A DNA stretch of 64,000 nucleotides from MGIIb-O1 sp002457595. Its GTDB lineage: Archaea > Thermoplasmatota > Poseidoniia > Poseidoniales > Thalassarchaeaceae. Under the pieces are notes generated by a model. It did no database searches and was not told where the DNA came from. It saw only the letters and a program-made list of their open reading frames with translations. The stretch lies in the NCBI GenBank assembly GCA_045568115.1, contig JBJLBO010000005.1:1-64000 (forward strand), read 5' to 3'. Below, piece after piece: positions 11,841 to 22,270 of the stretch; within the stretch, counting starts at the first letter, position 1; the number at the start of each line of letters is the position of its first letter. A program made the position numbers and the translations under genes.

Positions 11841-13834
11841 GATTTGATCATTCTGAAGTCAGACCAAGAGGGGAACTGTAGTCTGTATTCTCGAAAACAA
11901 GGACCGATACTTGGCTCCCAGCTCCACTTAGACTTGCCACAGTTAGGTTCATGTAATATCCAGTAGGAATAGCCAACCAATAAGCATCAGTACGATCCCA
12001 CATGTGGTTTATTGTCCCTGTAACAGTGCCATCGATAGGCATTCCAGTAGTGGCGTCAAGGAATGAATCGTTAAGCCAAGTTGCTTCGACCATTACCTGC
12101 TCTTCCATCATTGAGTAGGAATACCACCAGCATTCCAGCGACTGTGCGCCGAGATACCATGTAATGGTCTGCAGCATCGCCGCCAGTTCCAGCATCATCG
12201 TCACTGCTTGGACCTAATGCAGTAGTCCACATCTGAACAACCAAGTCATACATTCCAGCTCCTACTTCCATATCTAGCCTCGATGGATTCAGTAGAACCG
12301 CCATTTGCTCCGTTGTAAGTCTTAGACGCAGGCCCTGCAGGATCTGCTCCATCTTGGTCATCTCCAAAAGAAGTAACGATATCAATATCGTTCCAATCAT
12401 GACTGTGAACCACTATTGACATCCCATAATCTTCAGGCAGGTATATTTCAAAGAAGTCGGATTTATCCCACCAATCGTGCATATAACCTGTGTATGTGTA
12501 ATTCGCCGAGTAAAGGACTCCCAGGGGCTGATGCAGTAGTGTCAGCGCCAAAATGAGCGTCGGGGACGGGCATAAATTGATGCGTTGCGACTTCGAATAT
12601 ATCGTAAGTAATTGTATAATTGACGACCTCGTCAGCAGGCAAATCGTCCACAGCTAGACCTGGAAAACAACATCATTTGATCGGGGAGGGCGACGTCAGC
12701 AGGGACATAGGAGTGCATTAGCAAATAGATGTACATGTGCAACCATCTCCATAAGTATCTCCGTAACGGTAATGTGTATACGTACCTACATCAGTGTAAG
12801 TTGGCCAATGTGCTAGAATAGTAATTGTTGGTAGCCCAGAGGATAGGGCCCCAGGATGTGAGCTGGTTGCCATCAGGGAAATCCATGTCGACATATTACT
12901 TCGCTACCGCCGTAAGCGCGAGTCTCGAGCTCGATAGGTCGAGTGTCATCGCCAGGCCGCTAGTGTAACACTAGTTGTAATCTGTAGGCGCATTCGGAGA
13001 TGGATCGTAGCCAGACCCTATTGACTCCAGTTCAGTTCTGTCAAAGCAACCAAGTTGACCGCCTGCAGGCATGAAGAGAAGGCTAGTATTCGAATTGACT
13101 ACCTGAGGGTTAGCATCATCCTTGGTAGCCTCAGAAATTGAGTCGTAAGCAGTACTATCGTCAACAAATAACTCGAAATCAAGCCCATCATAAGTTGCAG
13201 TTGAGTTATCTGTTGTAGTATCTCCCCAATCTAAAACCGCAGAAACTCCATAACCCGATGGGACAGTCATGGAATAGAAATCATTATTGTCGTAATCCTG
13301 ACAAATTGTTCCGCGAATTCGAGGAGTCCTGTAATTGAAAGAGGCACTGGATGGTCGCCATCTTCATAGAATCCTTCATCCGATGCGTCATCTCCAGAAC
13401 CACCATCATTTGAGGTAGCACATGGAGCAGTCTGCAGACTGAAGTGTATACTCTAGTTCGATCTTGTAACTAAAACCATCGTTGTCAACACCGGCTTGAG
13501 CGTAAGGCGGACGTAGTAACCCATTCGGAGTCCGATCTCAACGGTATCTGCATCAGCACCAGAAACAGACCATTCCTTCACATTGTGACCAAGGTGCTGT
13601 TCCATACCAAAGGCCGGGGCATGCCCGAAATGTAGTATGCCGCCATCACCGTAACCGGCGCAACGGTGTTGTACTACAGTTCCTGAATTGTAAAAATAGT
13701 AATTTTGAGCTACCATCCAACATCAGGTGGGCCCGGCCTGGCCATGTATCCTGCACCACGCATGTAGCTCGCACAGGTATCAGTATAGCAATCCACTGTA
13801 AGTTTTATCGACTAAATCCATATCATCAGGAATA
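11841..13834 (-). pseudogene. Frame-scrambled middle of the same surface protein gene
   Basis: Recognisable protein pieces lie in all three minus-strand frames in collinear order: a YTVDIPDD unit near 13830, VEIGLRMGYYVRLTL near 13520, MTVPSGYGVSAVLDWG near 13250, YTITYDIF near 12610, FFEIYLPEDYGMSIVV near 12450, DDDAGTGGDAADHY near 12190 and YWLAIPTGYYMNLTV near 11970. Each is a PPC-like unit or the end of one. At least six frame changes are needed to connect them to the intact parts on both sides. This indicates gene decay or a locally poor consensus sequence. Most other genes in the window are intact. Confidence 0.7.
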
Positions 13835-14767
13835 TCAACAGTGTAGTGAATCATAAGCATAAGGGTTTGGAAGACCGCCCAAATCGTCATGACCTGAGGC
13901 AAAACCTGTAATTGTTTGTTCAAAATCATCCACCAAATTGGGCAATGCGGCACACGCGTCTGGATCAGCATCAGGGTGATTGCAGGTATAGACGGTAGAC
14001 TTGTCATAGTAGGTCGCAGATGACAATGGTCTGAATCCGAAATCTTGTCCAGTACCTCCGTCAGATGCCGCTGCAGTAATTTCTAATGTGTATTCATCGA
14101 TAGTAGGGCTACTCCAGATTGGTCCGCAATCATAGCAATACACTTGAATCCAGATGTCCTTGCCGCCGACATCCGTTCCGTTAGTGGACATCTCAGCAGG
14201 TGATGTTACGGGAAGATATTGGAATACAGGAGTATACACATACATTGGATATACTGAATCAATGCCACAATCCGAAGAGTAGGTAGAAATACCTCCGGAA
14301 AGACCTAGGTCAAAAGTATCGCAAGTATAGATTCCACCATAATATGCATTTTGTTGAGTCGAGTGACCACCACCTGGAGTATCTTCAGTGATAATATCTA
14401 CCTGTATACCAAAACCCCATGGGACAGATAGTTTGTAGATATCGTTTGATATTGCACCCGAAGAGGTCCATGTGTCAAGACTGCCAGTGATTGAAGTAAT
14501 AGGTGAGGACGGATCAGGGTCGAAAGTTACGGCTGGAGTTATATCAATAATATCTGCCGAAGTCACCCCCGCATCGCTACCAGTACAGGCATCATTACCT
14601 AAACAAGAGGCACTATTAGGGTCCTGATTAGAAGGAGCCATTACGACTTCGGAACGTCTAGTCTCTTCTTTCAATTCCGTATCGGAATAGCCCTCCATCA
14701 TTGCTACTTGGGAAGAGGCGATCATCAATACGGCAATTAATAACGTACGAACAAGTTTAACATTCAT
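13835..14767 (-). CDS. Surface protein N-terminal part (signal peptide, PPC-like unit), broken downstream
   Basis: The start is the ATG at 14767 (MNVKLVRTLLIAVLMIASS), a good secretion signal with a basic head, a hydrophobic core and small residues. A GTG three codons upstream is less likely. The mature part has Cys-rich segments and one PPC-like domain (YKLSVPWGFGIQVDI) ending in YTLEITAAAS. A second unit starts near residue 250. The frame ends prematurely at 13835 just after YAYDSLH; the natural continuation (YTVDIPDDMDL) lies in another frame. This is therefore the 5' end of a gene of roughly 1,780 codons ending at 9399. Confidence 0.7.
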   Translation of the reverse strand: MNVKLVRTLLIAVLMIASSQVAMMEGYSDTELKEETRRSEVVMAPSNQDPNSASCLGNDACTGSDAGVTSADIIDITPAVTFDPDPSSPITSITGSLDTWTSSGAISNDIYKLSVPWGFGIQVDIITEDTPGGGHSTQQNAYYGGIYTCDTFDLGLSGGISTYSSDCGIDSVYPMYVYTPVFQYLPVTSPAEMSTNGTDVGGKDIWIQVYCYDCGPIWSSPTIDEYTLEITAAASDGGTGQDFGFRPLSSATYYDKSTVYTCNHPDADPDACAALPNLVDDFEQTITGFASGHDDLGGLPNPYAYDSLHC

Positions 14768-14948
14768 GCGGGTCACTAGTCATGACCACGTTATGTAACT
14801 GATATAATCATACCGCTGCCTGAGTCAAAAAATAAGTTCTACATAACTAATAACATGTCAGAGTAAATTCACAAACACTCCGCTGAGATAAAGGTAGATT
14901 TTGATAGAGGAACAGAGAAAAACTCGAAAAAATAACAATATGTCATGT

Positions 14949-15803
14949 TTATCGTGAATATTTGAAGAATCCCATTCCTGATTTTCTGCCTAATTTTCCT
15001 TCCTCTACCATTTGAACTAGTAAGGGAGCAGGTGCGTATTTTTCATCATTAAATCCTTCATAAAGAACATTCATGATGTGAAGTACTGTGTCATTACCAA
15101 TTAAGTCTGAGAGTGCTAAAGGTCCAATTGGATGATTCATGCCCAATTTCATAATTCCATCAATCGCCTCTGGTTCAGCAACACCCTCCTGCAAGGTAAG
15201 AATCGCCTCATTAATCATAGGGCAAAGAATTCTATTCGATACAAAACCCGGTGAATCGTTGCACGAAAGGGCTATTTTGCCCATTTTTTCAGCAGCCTTT
15301 ACAACCGCCTCAGTGACCTTGTTTTCAGTTTGACTTCCATTAATTATCTCAACTAATTTCATCACGGGCACGGGATTCATGAAATGCATGCCAATAACTT
15401 TCTCTGGCCTATTTGTAGCTTGAGCGATGTCATTGATAGAAATGGATGAGGTGTTACTGGCCAAAATCGCTTGTGGTTTGCAAATCTTATCTAATTGAGC
15501 AAAAGTTGAAAATTTTAGTTCGGGGATCTCTGGAATCGCTTCAATAACAAGATCAGCATCTGCTGCGGCCTCCTTTTCAGTGGCAGTAGAAATTCTTGCA
15601 AGGGCTTGATCAGCATCCTCAATAGACATCCTATCTTTCTTCACCATGCGTGCGAGTGAATTTTCGATGGCCAACATTCCATTATCAATATAATCTTGTT
15701 TGATATCTATCATTAATACCGAAAAACCGGCAGAAGCAGCAACTTGCGCTATACCATTCCCCATCTGCCCGGCGCCTAGAATAGCAATCTTCTCTATCCC
15801 CAT
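14949..15803 (-). CDS. 3-hydroxyacyl-CoA (3-hydroxybutyryl-CoA) dehydrogenase
   Basis: Full-length 284-residue enzyme that oxidises 3-hydroxyacyl-CoA to 3-ketoacyl-CoA with NAD+ in beta-oxidation, or runs the reverse reaction. The N-terminal Rossmann motif is GAGQMG at residues 10-15. SNTSSISI and HFMNPVPVMKLVEI contain the conserved catalytic-region residues, and the family signature DSPGFVSNRI follows before the C-terminal helical dimerisation domain. The length matches the stand-alone hbd/paaH type without a fused enoyl-CoA hydratase. Together with the acyl-CoA dehydrogenase at 22271 it suggests use of fatty or branched-chain acids. The short gap to the subtilase suggests separate transcription or read-through. 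Confidence 0.93.
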   Translation of the reverse strand: MGIEKIAILGAGQMGNGIAQVAASAGFSVLMIDIKQDYIDNGMLAIENSLARMVKKDRMSIEDADQALARISTATEKEAAADADLVIEAIPEIPELKFSTFAQLDKICKPQAILASNTSSISINDIAQATNRPEKVIGMHFMNPVPVMKLVEIINGSQTENKVTEAVVKAAEKMGKIALSCNDSPGFVSNRILCPMINEAILTLQEGVAEPEAIDGIMKLGMNHPIGPLALSDLIGNDTVLHIMNVLYEGFNDEKYAPAPLLVQMVEEGKLGRKSGMGFFKYSR

Positions 15804-15861
15804 ATTTATCGCGACTAGCAGTTAAGACAAGAATGCTCGCTTGACTAATTCTATTGAATTT

Positions 15862-18800
15862 TCATTCTAAATCAATCGAATCCTCATCAGGGACGTTGTC
15901 TCTCCACGAACGGACATCCCTCTCACCCCTAGCCCAGGCACGAAGTTCCTCTTCCTCTGGCAATGGGATTCTAGGCTGCCTAGAAGCCAAAGTTGATGAT
16001 TCCTCAATCAAGTTTTTGAGCCAATCTTTCCCATCATCATCCAATTCAACGGATTCTTCAACATTTTTCCCACGGATTTTCCTTATTTTCCATCCTGAAA
16101 AACCAATTAAGAACAATATCATGCATAGAATCAGACTTCCTTGATATAGAGTCGGACCACCTACCTTGGCGTCATCGATTGCCCAATCAAGCCATTCCTG
16201 ATATTGAACCTCAATACTATATTGATTCAAATTCCCCCCTAAGTCCTCGGATGTAGCATTAATCCAATGCCCGCCTTGAGTGGAAGGAACCCCTAGGACG
16301 AGAGTGAAATTTTCACTCGCATCACAAACGAAAGAGGTACTAGATATTTCAGTCGAAATCGACACATGGGCACCATATTCACAGACCCCATAGATTACTC
16401 TCTCAGGCTCAAGATTAGTAGTTCTATTAGCCACTTCTAGAAGACTCAGTTGAGGAGTAATTGTGTCTCTGGTTACTTGAAGCCAGTAAGTTTCAGTATG
16501 ATCTAGAGCGCCTATGTCTAATTTGAATTCGTTTTCGCCTTCATTTAACTCCAATTCAACTACGATGAATGAAAGACCCGGTTCGAACAAAAAGGTAGGA
16601 GGGGATTCAGATGCATTCTCACCCTCAAGCACATGTCTAATTTCCGCCCATTGACCCGGGCCTCGTTGGAAAACAAGTTGCACTGCTTGCGAGCCTACAA
16701 CAGAACCATCCCATTCAGCAAAAACTTGGCTTGTGTACAACGAAGGAGAAAGTGAAAATTGCCTGCATTTAAAATAATAGTTTGAATTATTTTGGACCTC
16801 AGTAGAATCCCATGCTTCAATACAGATTAAATGATTTCCAGATTCAGAAAGATTGTAAAAAGCCCCACCGTAACTGGAATTCCACTCTTTGACTATGATT
16901 CCATTGTGTGAAAATCGGAGATGCACATCCTCACTAGCTAACCAAGACAGCCCAAGCCTATGGTCACTAAAGTTTTGATCATCAGAGGGAGAAATATCCC
17001 ATTCAACAGTGGGTAAAGTGCGATCTAGTACTAATGGGTAGGAGTATTGGTTGCTATTATTTGCCCAGTCAATTAATTCAACATCAAAGTTATACTCACC
17101 ATCGCTTATATCACCTAATTCAAGAATGAATGGAGAGTATAATTCTGTAGTAAAAGCAATACCAAGATCTTGTTGTGTTACAACAACAGATGAGCCAAAT
17201 TTACACTGTTCAATTACAAATTCGCCTGATTTAGAAATTAGTTCGATGCAAATAGATTGGATATCAGGTGTAACTTCGAAGGATAAAGAGGAATTAGTCA
17301 CATTAAGTGTAGGTCCAGACCAAGACCAATTTTGGAAACCATAATCTGAGTAATTAGAGTGGAAATATGATGAGAAAATCTCAGGCTTTGTAGTATCTAA
17401 GATAACCTCAAACGAGCGATTAAATGCATTGCCGGCTGGATCTTCAACACTGAATGAGAATGTGTTGTTGCCACCTACCAGATAACCGCTTATTGGGTTA
17501 GTGAACGGAGTATTCCAGTTTAATTCCTGAGACTCATCTAGATTGATTTGTATTGAGGCAGTACCGGCTGGAGTAGTTTCGACAACCTCTCCATTGTAAC
17601 TGAATTCTGCATCCCATTCTGTTTGTATTTCCACTACTAGAATTTCATCATTAGTGATTACTGGGATATCTGAAACAAGTAAAATTGGAGCCTTCGTATC
17701 ATATTTTATAGAAAGCCAATCAGAGGCATGGCGCCTAGATAGGTCTGCTATATCTGCCGTATAATCGTGCCATTGCTCATTAGTTGGCAACGTCGAATTA
17801 ACCCAAACTTCTCGGAATAAACGACTCGAGTTGCCCTCCAAGAATTCTGATATAGGCACTTCAACAGCAGATAAGTTCCATAATATTGCATCTATGGAGT
17901 CAGGATTTGGTACTGTGGTGTTATTATCGACACCACTCCAAGATAGGTTTGCCAAAGAGAATCCACTTCCTGTATCTTTTGCATGCAATGAAATAGGTAG
18001 GACATCATTAGTTTGAGTCAAATTCTCCGGCGTTAAGAATTCAATTTCTGGGTTGAGATCGACTAATTCGTAAGTAAATGGCAATCGCAGATTGACACCA
18101 CCCTCAAGATTAACCTCTACGAAACCTTCCCAGACCCCTTCCGATTCAGGCATTTGATAATCAACATTCAACTCAAGGGCACCCTCAGGTATTTCTCCTG
18201 CAAGTGTGGCGGAACCATTTGGCCAAATTTTAGAGATTTCAGATTGGTTCAAAGATGATGAATTTGTAATATTCAAAGAATCACCAGCGACTATCTCTAC
18301 ATCAATCCAGAACTGAACACTTTCAGATACCGACCAGCCAAGTACTGCAATGGAGTAATTGCCATCTTCAGGTTCGTCGATAGTAATAGATTCTGAAGAT
18401 GATCCTGATGTAGACTTTTTGATTTCCTCTCCGGATTCAAATACACCATTCTCATCAGAATCTCTGAAAACATACAAATCTAAATCCGCATCCTCGTATG
18501 AATCCATTTGAATTGAAATTTCAGCCGCATCGGATACAGTAAAATTGTGCCACCAAGAGGCACTCATTTTATCACTAGAATCATCTTGATAAGCCGTTTC
18601 ATTATCGAAATTAATAGGTTGGGTCCAGCCAAATGAATGTAGAGATTCTAATGGTAGTGGCATTGTAGAAACAACATATATGCTCTCATTACCATTAGCC
18701 TCAGACCAATCTGTAACTACTTTATGAAAGCTAGACTGCTCTGCAGCCACATACCCCAATGAAATATTCAGAGCATTATCATTGGTAGTAACTCCGTGAG

Positions 18801-21800
18801 TTGCTGTATGAAGTACCATTTGATGTATTCCAGCAGATACAGGGGCGACAAATACCTCTCGAGAATCATCAGTGTAAGTACCCCAATCATGTCGCCCACT
18901 CCCAGCATAGTTGTTGACAGAGCGTTCAACTATCGAGAAAGTATTGGTTCCATAATCAAGAGGAGCTTCTTCAGCATAGCCATGGGGCGTTTGAGAAAGC
19001 CAAAGAACGTCAACATCAGTCCATTCATTATCGTCCCAATTCACATCAACAATTGCAGCCCCTCCGGTATCAAGTGCCTCTGGCCAGTCGACACTAAGGA
19101 AACGCCAATCTCCACTTTCAGCTCGCCAATTCCAACGTTGAGCCCCTGAGATCCAAGACTCAGTGTACAGAGTCTGATTAGACACATTTCCATCAAGGGG
19201 TTTTGCAAACAAGTCGAATGGACCGCTCCAAGGAACATTAGTTACTACTGGAAGTGTCCAATCACGATGTGATTCGTTGGCTAATGAACCATTCGAAAAG
19301 ATTTCAAAACTGCGTATATTTATCCCATGCTGATGTAAGCCTGAAGATGCATCCAAAGGGACACTGATAGTAAATTGAGAATCCACGGTAGAGTTGGCAG
19401 GCACTAGTAATCTAGTAATTGGATTTCCTTCATTATCTGTAGTTGAAACCCAATCATCTACTCTCGGCTTAAAAGCAGTCCAATCCCATTCTATACTGAC
19501 GTTATCAAGCCCAGAAGGATCCACATCATTACGAGAAATACCAAGCATAATTCCGTCTTTCATATCTTCAAATGGCAAACCAACTCGTAATTCGGCTTGA
19601 GGCCCATGCATGTACCATGTTGCATAGGCTTCAAGTTCATCAGACTCTGTCCAATCCTCAGAATCGACCATTGAATCATTATCAACATCAGTCACCCAAA
19701 GGCCGTCACCATCCTCGTCATTCCAGCGATACATTATTATCTCAATTCGCTCATCAGAGTCAGTATCCAAATCATCATCAAAAGCGGCGTATTCTATCAC
19801 AGCTCTAGAACGTATTAACGTGGTTTCAGAAGGTATCTGAAATGTTGTATTGTTAGATATATGGATTGGAATCAACAAATCAGGACGGTTTTCTTGATAC
19901 CCATCCCAAGTGTCATTTTCGCCATTTGAACTACCATTGCCAATACTTAGCCATTGACCAACTTGATGTGCAACAGGGTATAGGCGCTCAGGAATAAAAT
20001 CAAGGAACATGTCTGTCTGACCTGCGTTACTAAACTGCAGATCAACAGTTTGCGATTCGCCTTGAGATATTGTATTGATATTTGCATTTCTATGCTGGCC
20101 TTGGAAAGTCCCAGACATCCATTGTGAAGGAGTTGCGGACCAAGTTCCATTTTCCCCATCAAGAGTTGCAGTTGCCCTACTTGCATTAAACCAACCACCA
20201 CCTTGAACAAATGGATCATATCCTCGATCATCTGCAGTCGAAAGAACAAAATCGCGGAATACCTGTGAATTTGGGTAATCACCCCTATTCTCAAGCCAAG
20301 ACTGTTCTACAATAGCTAGAAGCCCTGCAGTAATTGGAGTAGCAAGACTCGTACCTCCCCAAGTTGTTGTTGCACTATTTCCGTTATTTCGTAAATTCAG
20401 AGGAACATCACCGGTGGCAGACCAACCAACTGCAACTATATCTGGATCCATTCTTCCAACAACATTTGGTCCTCGGTTATTCCAAGGAGCACTCTGACCC
20501 CAAAGGCCATTTGTTCGGCTAGAAAATGCACCGACTGAGAATACCCCCTGCGCGGCTCCTGGAACTTTCACAGTCCCATATCCATGACCTCCGTTTCCAA
20601 TTGCAACAGCATAATGTGTCTGATTATTGTAAACTCTAGTTAACCAATCGAGGTAGAGTGAGTATGAATCAGCGCCGGAATTGTCGACTGAAGAGTAACC
20701 GAAAGAAAATGAGCCAATATTTGGCTGATCATCCCAAGTTAATGGATTACCATCATTCCCCTCTGCAATCCAACGCCATCCGTCGAGAGAATGTCCTCCA
20801 GAGTAATGATTGCCGATACTAGCAATAGTAGCATTCGGAGCCATTCCAAATACCTCTCCATCTGAAACTTGAGCCTGTGCCGCAATCGCACTTGCACATA
20901 GAGTGCCATGTGAGCCAGAATCAAGCATAAACAAAGTGAGGTTACCTGCACCCGCTATTCGATTAGAATAGCCATGTCTGGAAGCATATGTTTCGGAGTA
21001 AGGCACTCCGTTATTACCGTCAGAAATCCAGTATAGAAGACCTGCGGATACATCCCTAATCCCATCTCCATCTTCATCAAGCCCTGAGGTTTCATTACCC
21101 ATACTCATGTGTTCATCATCACTGAAATTTGAATTGCGATTTACATCAGGAATCACCAAATCATAAACACCTGAAACTGTAGAATCTATGACAATAATTG
21201 GCACATCACCACCCATCTGACTTCTAAGTGTTGAATCTGGATGTTCACCAAGGTGGTAAATACCAGATTTTGATAGAGGAGTACCTGAAATATTGAAGCC
21301 TGATTCGTCTAAAATACCATTTGAATCATTATCCCAATCAAGAGAAGAAGTATCGGCATACCAGGTATCTGTAGCAGGGTATGTGTCACCATCTGCAAGC
21401 CAATGCCACATGCTATTGTGATCGAACATCATTGGCCAGCCATCATAATCACCGCCATCTGTAATTCTCGCTTGTGTACCTTCAAGATCGGGGTGAGCGA
21501 AATCTACGCCTGTATCTGCAACAGCCACAATAATCCCCTCGCCGGTGTACCCTCTTTGCCATGAGTCATTAGCCCCATGAATTTCACCTGAACGTACGGT
21601 GTTTGGTTCAACCTTTGGCTTTTCAAAAGGCATAATATCGAAAGGTTCAGGGGAATTCTGAGCATCAAGAATTCCAATCACACCAGAAACATGACTTAAC
21701 TTATGCAAAATTTCCGAGTCCAACCAGAAGGTCCGATGATCTATCACGCCATCACTTGGATAAGTTGGCTCAAGGAATTCTCCTAGTCCAGCGTCAGCTT

Positions 21801-22092
21801 GGGACTCAAGTTGACCATGCTCTAATTGCCATTGGTGTAATTGAGCAATTGAATGTGTAATTACCGTAACTCGAACAATTTCACTTTTCGAATCAGTTCG
21901 ATAAAACAAGCTGGGTTCAATCCAAGGTTCAAATTCAGGAAAAGCAATAGTATCCAACAATGCAATTTCGGATTCGGAGACGGCCGACAGCGAGTTTCTA
22001 TTATCATCTACAGAGTTTGAATTAGAGAACCCTACGGGCATCATCGACACGAATAGAATTAGGACTAGGCACACAGATAGGCGCTGCCCCAT
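15862..22092 (-). CDS. Giant membrane-anchored subtilisin-like serine protease
   Basis: A 2,076-residue secreted S8 protease. The signal peptide is at 1-23 (MGQRLSVCLVLILFVSMMPV). The catalytic triad is visible: Asp193 in VADTGVD, His395 in SGSHGT and Ser582 in GGTSLATP; Asn500 in AVAIGNGG is the likely oxyanion-hole residue. The Asp-His spacing of about 200 residues is long for the family and contains Asp-rich, probably Ca2+-binding loops (DWDNDSNGILDE, DEDGDGIRD). The long C-terminal half holds beta-sandwich domains, including a PPC domain (DLDLYVFRDSDENG) and Ig-like domains. A single transmembrane helix near residue 1990 and a charged cytoplasmic tail of about 80 residues end the protein. 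It probably degrades protein at the cell surface for peptide uptake or matures surface proteins. Confidence 0.93.
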   Translation of the reverse strand: MGQRLSVCLVLILFVSMMPVGFSNSNSVDDNRNSLSAVSESEIALLDTIAFPEFEPWIEPSLFYRTDSKSEIVRVTVITHSIAQLHQWQLEHGQLESQADAGLGEFLEPTYPSDGVIDHRTFWLDSEILHKLSHVSGVIGILDAQNSPEPFDIMPFEKPKVEPNTVRSGEIHGANDSWQRGYTGEGIIVAVADTGVDFAHPDLEGTQARITDGGDYDGWPMMFDHNSMWHWLADGDTYPATDTWYADTSSLDWDNDSNGILDESGFNISGTPLSKSGIYHLGEHPDSTLRSQMGGDVPIIVIDSTVSGVYDLVIPDVNRNSNFSDDEHMSMGNETSGLDEDGDGIRDVSAGLLYWISDGNNGVPYSETYASRHGYSNRIAGAGNLTLFMLDSGSHGTLCASAIAAQAQVSDGEVFGMAPNATIASIGNHYSGGHSLDGWRWIAEGNDGNPLTWDDQPNIGSFSFGYSSVDNSGADSYSLYLDWLTRVYNNQTHYAVAIGNGGHGYGTVKVPGAAQGVFSVGAFSSRTNGLWGQSAPWNNRGPNVVGRMDPDIVAVGWSATGDVPLNLRNNGNSATTTWGGTSLATPITAGLLAIVEQSWLENRGDYPNSQVFRDFVLSTADDRGYDPFVQGGGWFNASRATATLDGENGTWSATPSQWMSGTFQGQHRNANINTISQGESQTVDLQFSNAGQTDMFLDFIPERLYPVAHQVGQWLSIGNGSSNGENDTWDGYQENRPDLLIPIHISNNTTFQIPSETTLIRSRAVIEYAAFDDDLDTDSDERIEIIMYRWNDEDGDGLWVTDVDNDSMVDSEDWTESDELEAYATWYMHGPQAELRVGLPFEDMKDGIMLGISRNDVDPSGLDNVSIEWDWTAFKPRVDDWVSTTDNEGNPITRLLVPANSTVDSQFTISVPLDASSGLHQHGINIRSFEIFSNGSLANESHRDWTLPVVTNVPWSGPFDLFAKPLDGNVSNQTLYTESWISGAQRWNWRAESGDWRFLSVDWPEALDTGGAAIVDVNWDDNEWTDVDVLWLSQTPHGYAEEAPLDYGTNTFSIVERSVNNYAGSGRHDWGTYTDDSREVFVAPVSAGIHQMVLHTATHGVTTNDNALNISLGYVAAEQSSFHKVVTDWSEANGNESIYVVSTMPLPLESLHSFGWTQPINFDNETAYQDDSSDKMSASWWHNFTVSDAAEISIQMDSYEDADLDLYVFRDSDENGVFESGEEIKKSTSGSSSESITIDEPEDGNYSIAVLGWSVSESVQFWIDVEIVAGDSLNITNSSSLNQSEISKIWPNGSATLAGEIPEGALELNVDYQMPESEGVWEGFVEVNLEGGVNLRLPFTYELVDLNPEIEFLTPENLTQTNDVLPISLHAKDTGSGFSLANLSWSGVDNNTTVPNPDSIDAILWNLSAVEVPISEFLEGNSSRLFREVWVNSTLPTNEQWHDYTADIADLSRRHASDWLSIKYDTKAPILLVSDIPVITNDEILVVEIQTEWDAEFSYNGEVVETTPAGTASIQINLDESQELNWNTPFTNPISGYLVGGNNTFSFSVEDPAGNAFNRSFEVILDTTKPEIFSSYFHSNYSDYGFQNWSWSGPTLNVTNSSLSFEVTPDIQSICIELISKSGEFVIEQCKFGSSVVVTQQDLGIAFTTELYSPFILELGDISDGEYNFDVELIDWANNSNQYSYPLVLDRTLPTVEWDISPSDDQNFSDHRLGLSWLASEDVHLRFSHNGIIVKEWNSSYGGAFYNLSESGNHLICIEAWDSTEVQNNSNYYFKCRQFSLSPSLYTSQVFAEWDGSVVGSQAVQLVFQRGPGQWAEIRHVLEGENASESPPTFLFEPGLSFIVVELELNEGENEFKLDIGALDHTETYWLQVTRDTITPQLSLLEVANRTTNLEPERVIYGVCEYGAHVSISTEISSTSFVCDASENFTLVLGVPSTQGGHWINATSEDLGGNLNQYSIEVQYQEWLDWAIDDAKVGGPTLYQGSLILCMILFLIGFSGWKIRKIRGKNVEESVELDDDGKDWLKNLIEESSTLASRQPRIPLPEEEELRAWARGERDVRSWRDNVPDEDSIDLE

Positions 22093-22177
22093 GACCTATA
22101 CGCACTCTGATGAGCACTTGTATGCTACGGCGTCTTGCCCGTCAAGTCCAAAACTAACTTATTGGACCGAGGGGCAT

Positions 22178-22253
22178 AGTCCCGTAGTGTAGTGGTCCAT
22201 CATCCCAGGTTTTGGTCCTGGGGACCCTGGTTCAAATCCGGGCGGGACTACCA
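22178..22253 (+). tRNA. tRNA-Gln (anticodon TTG)
   Basis: The acceptor arms AGTCCCG and CGGGACT pair perfectly. The anticodon stem CCAGG/CCTGG encloses the loop TTTTGGT with anticodon TTG. The T-arm GGTTCAAATCC is canonical, discriminator A and CCA are encoded, and no intron is present. Confidence 0.95.
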
Positions 22254-22270
22254 ATAATTTGAGCCATAAT

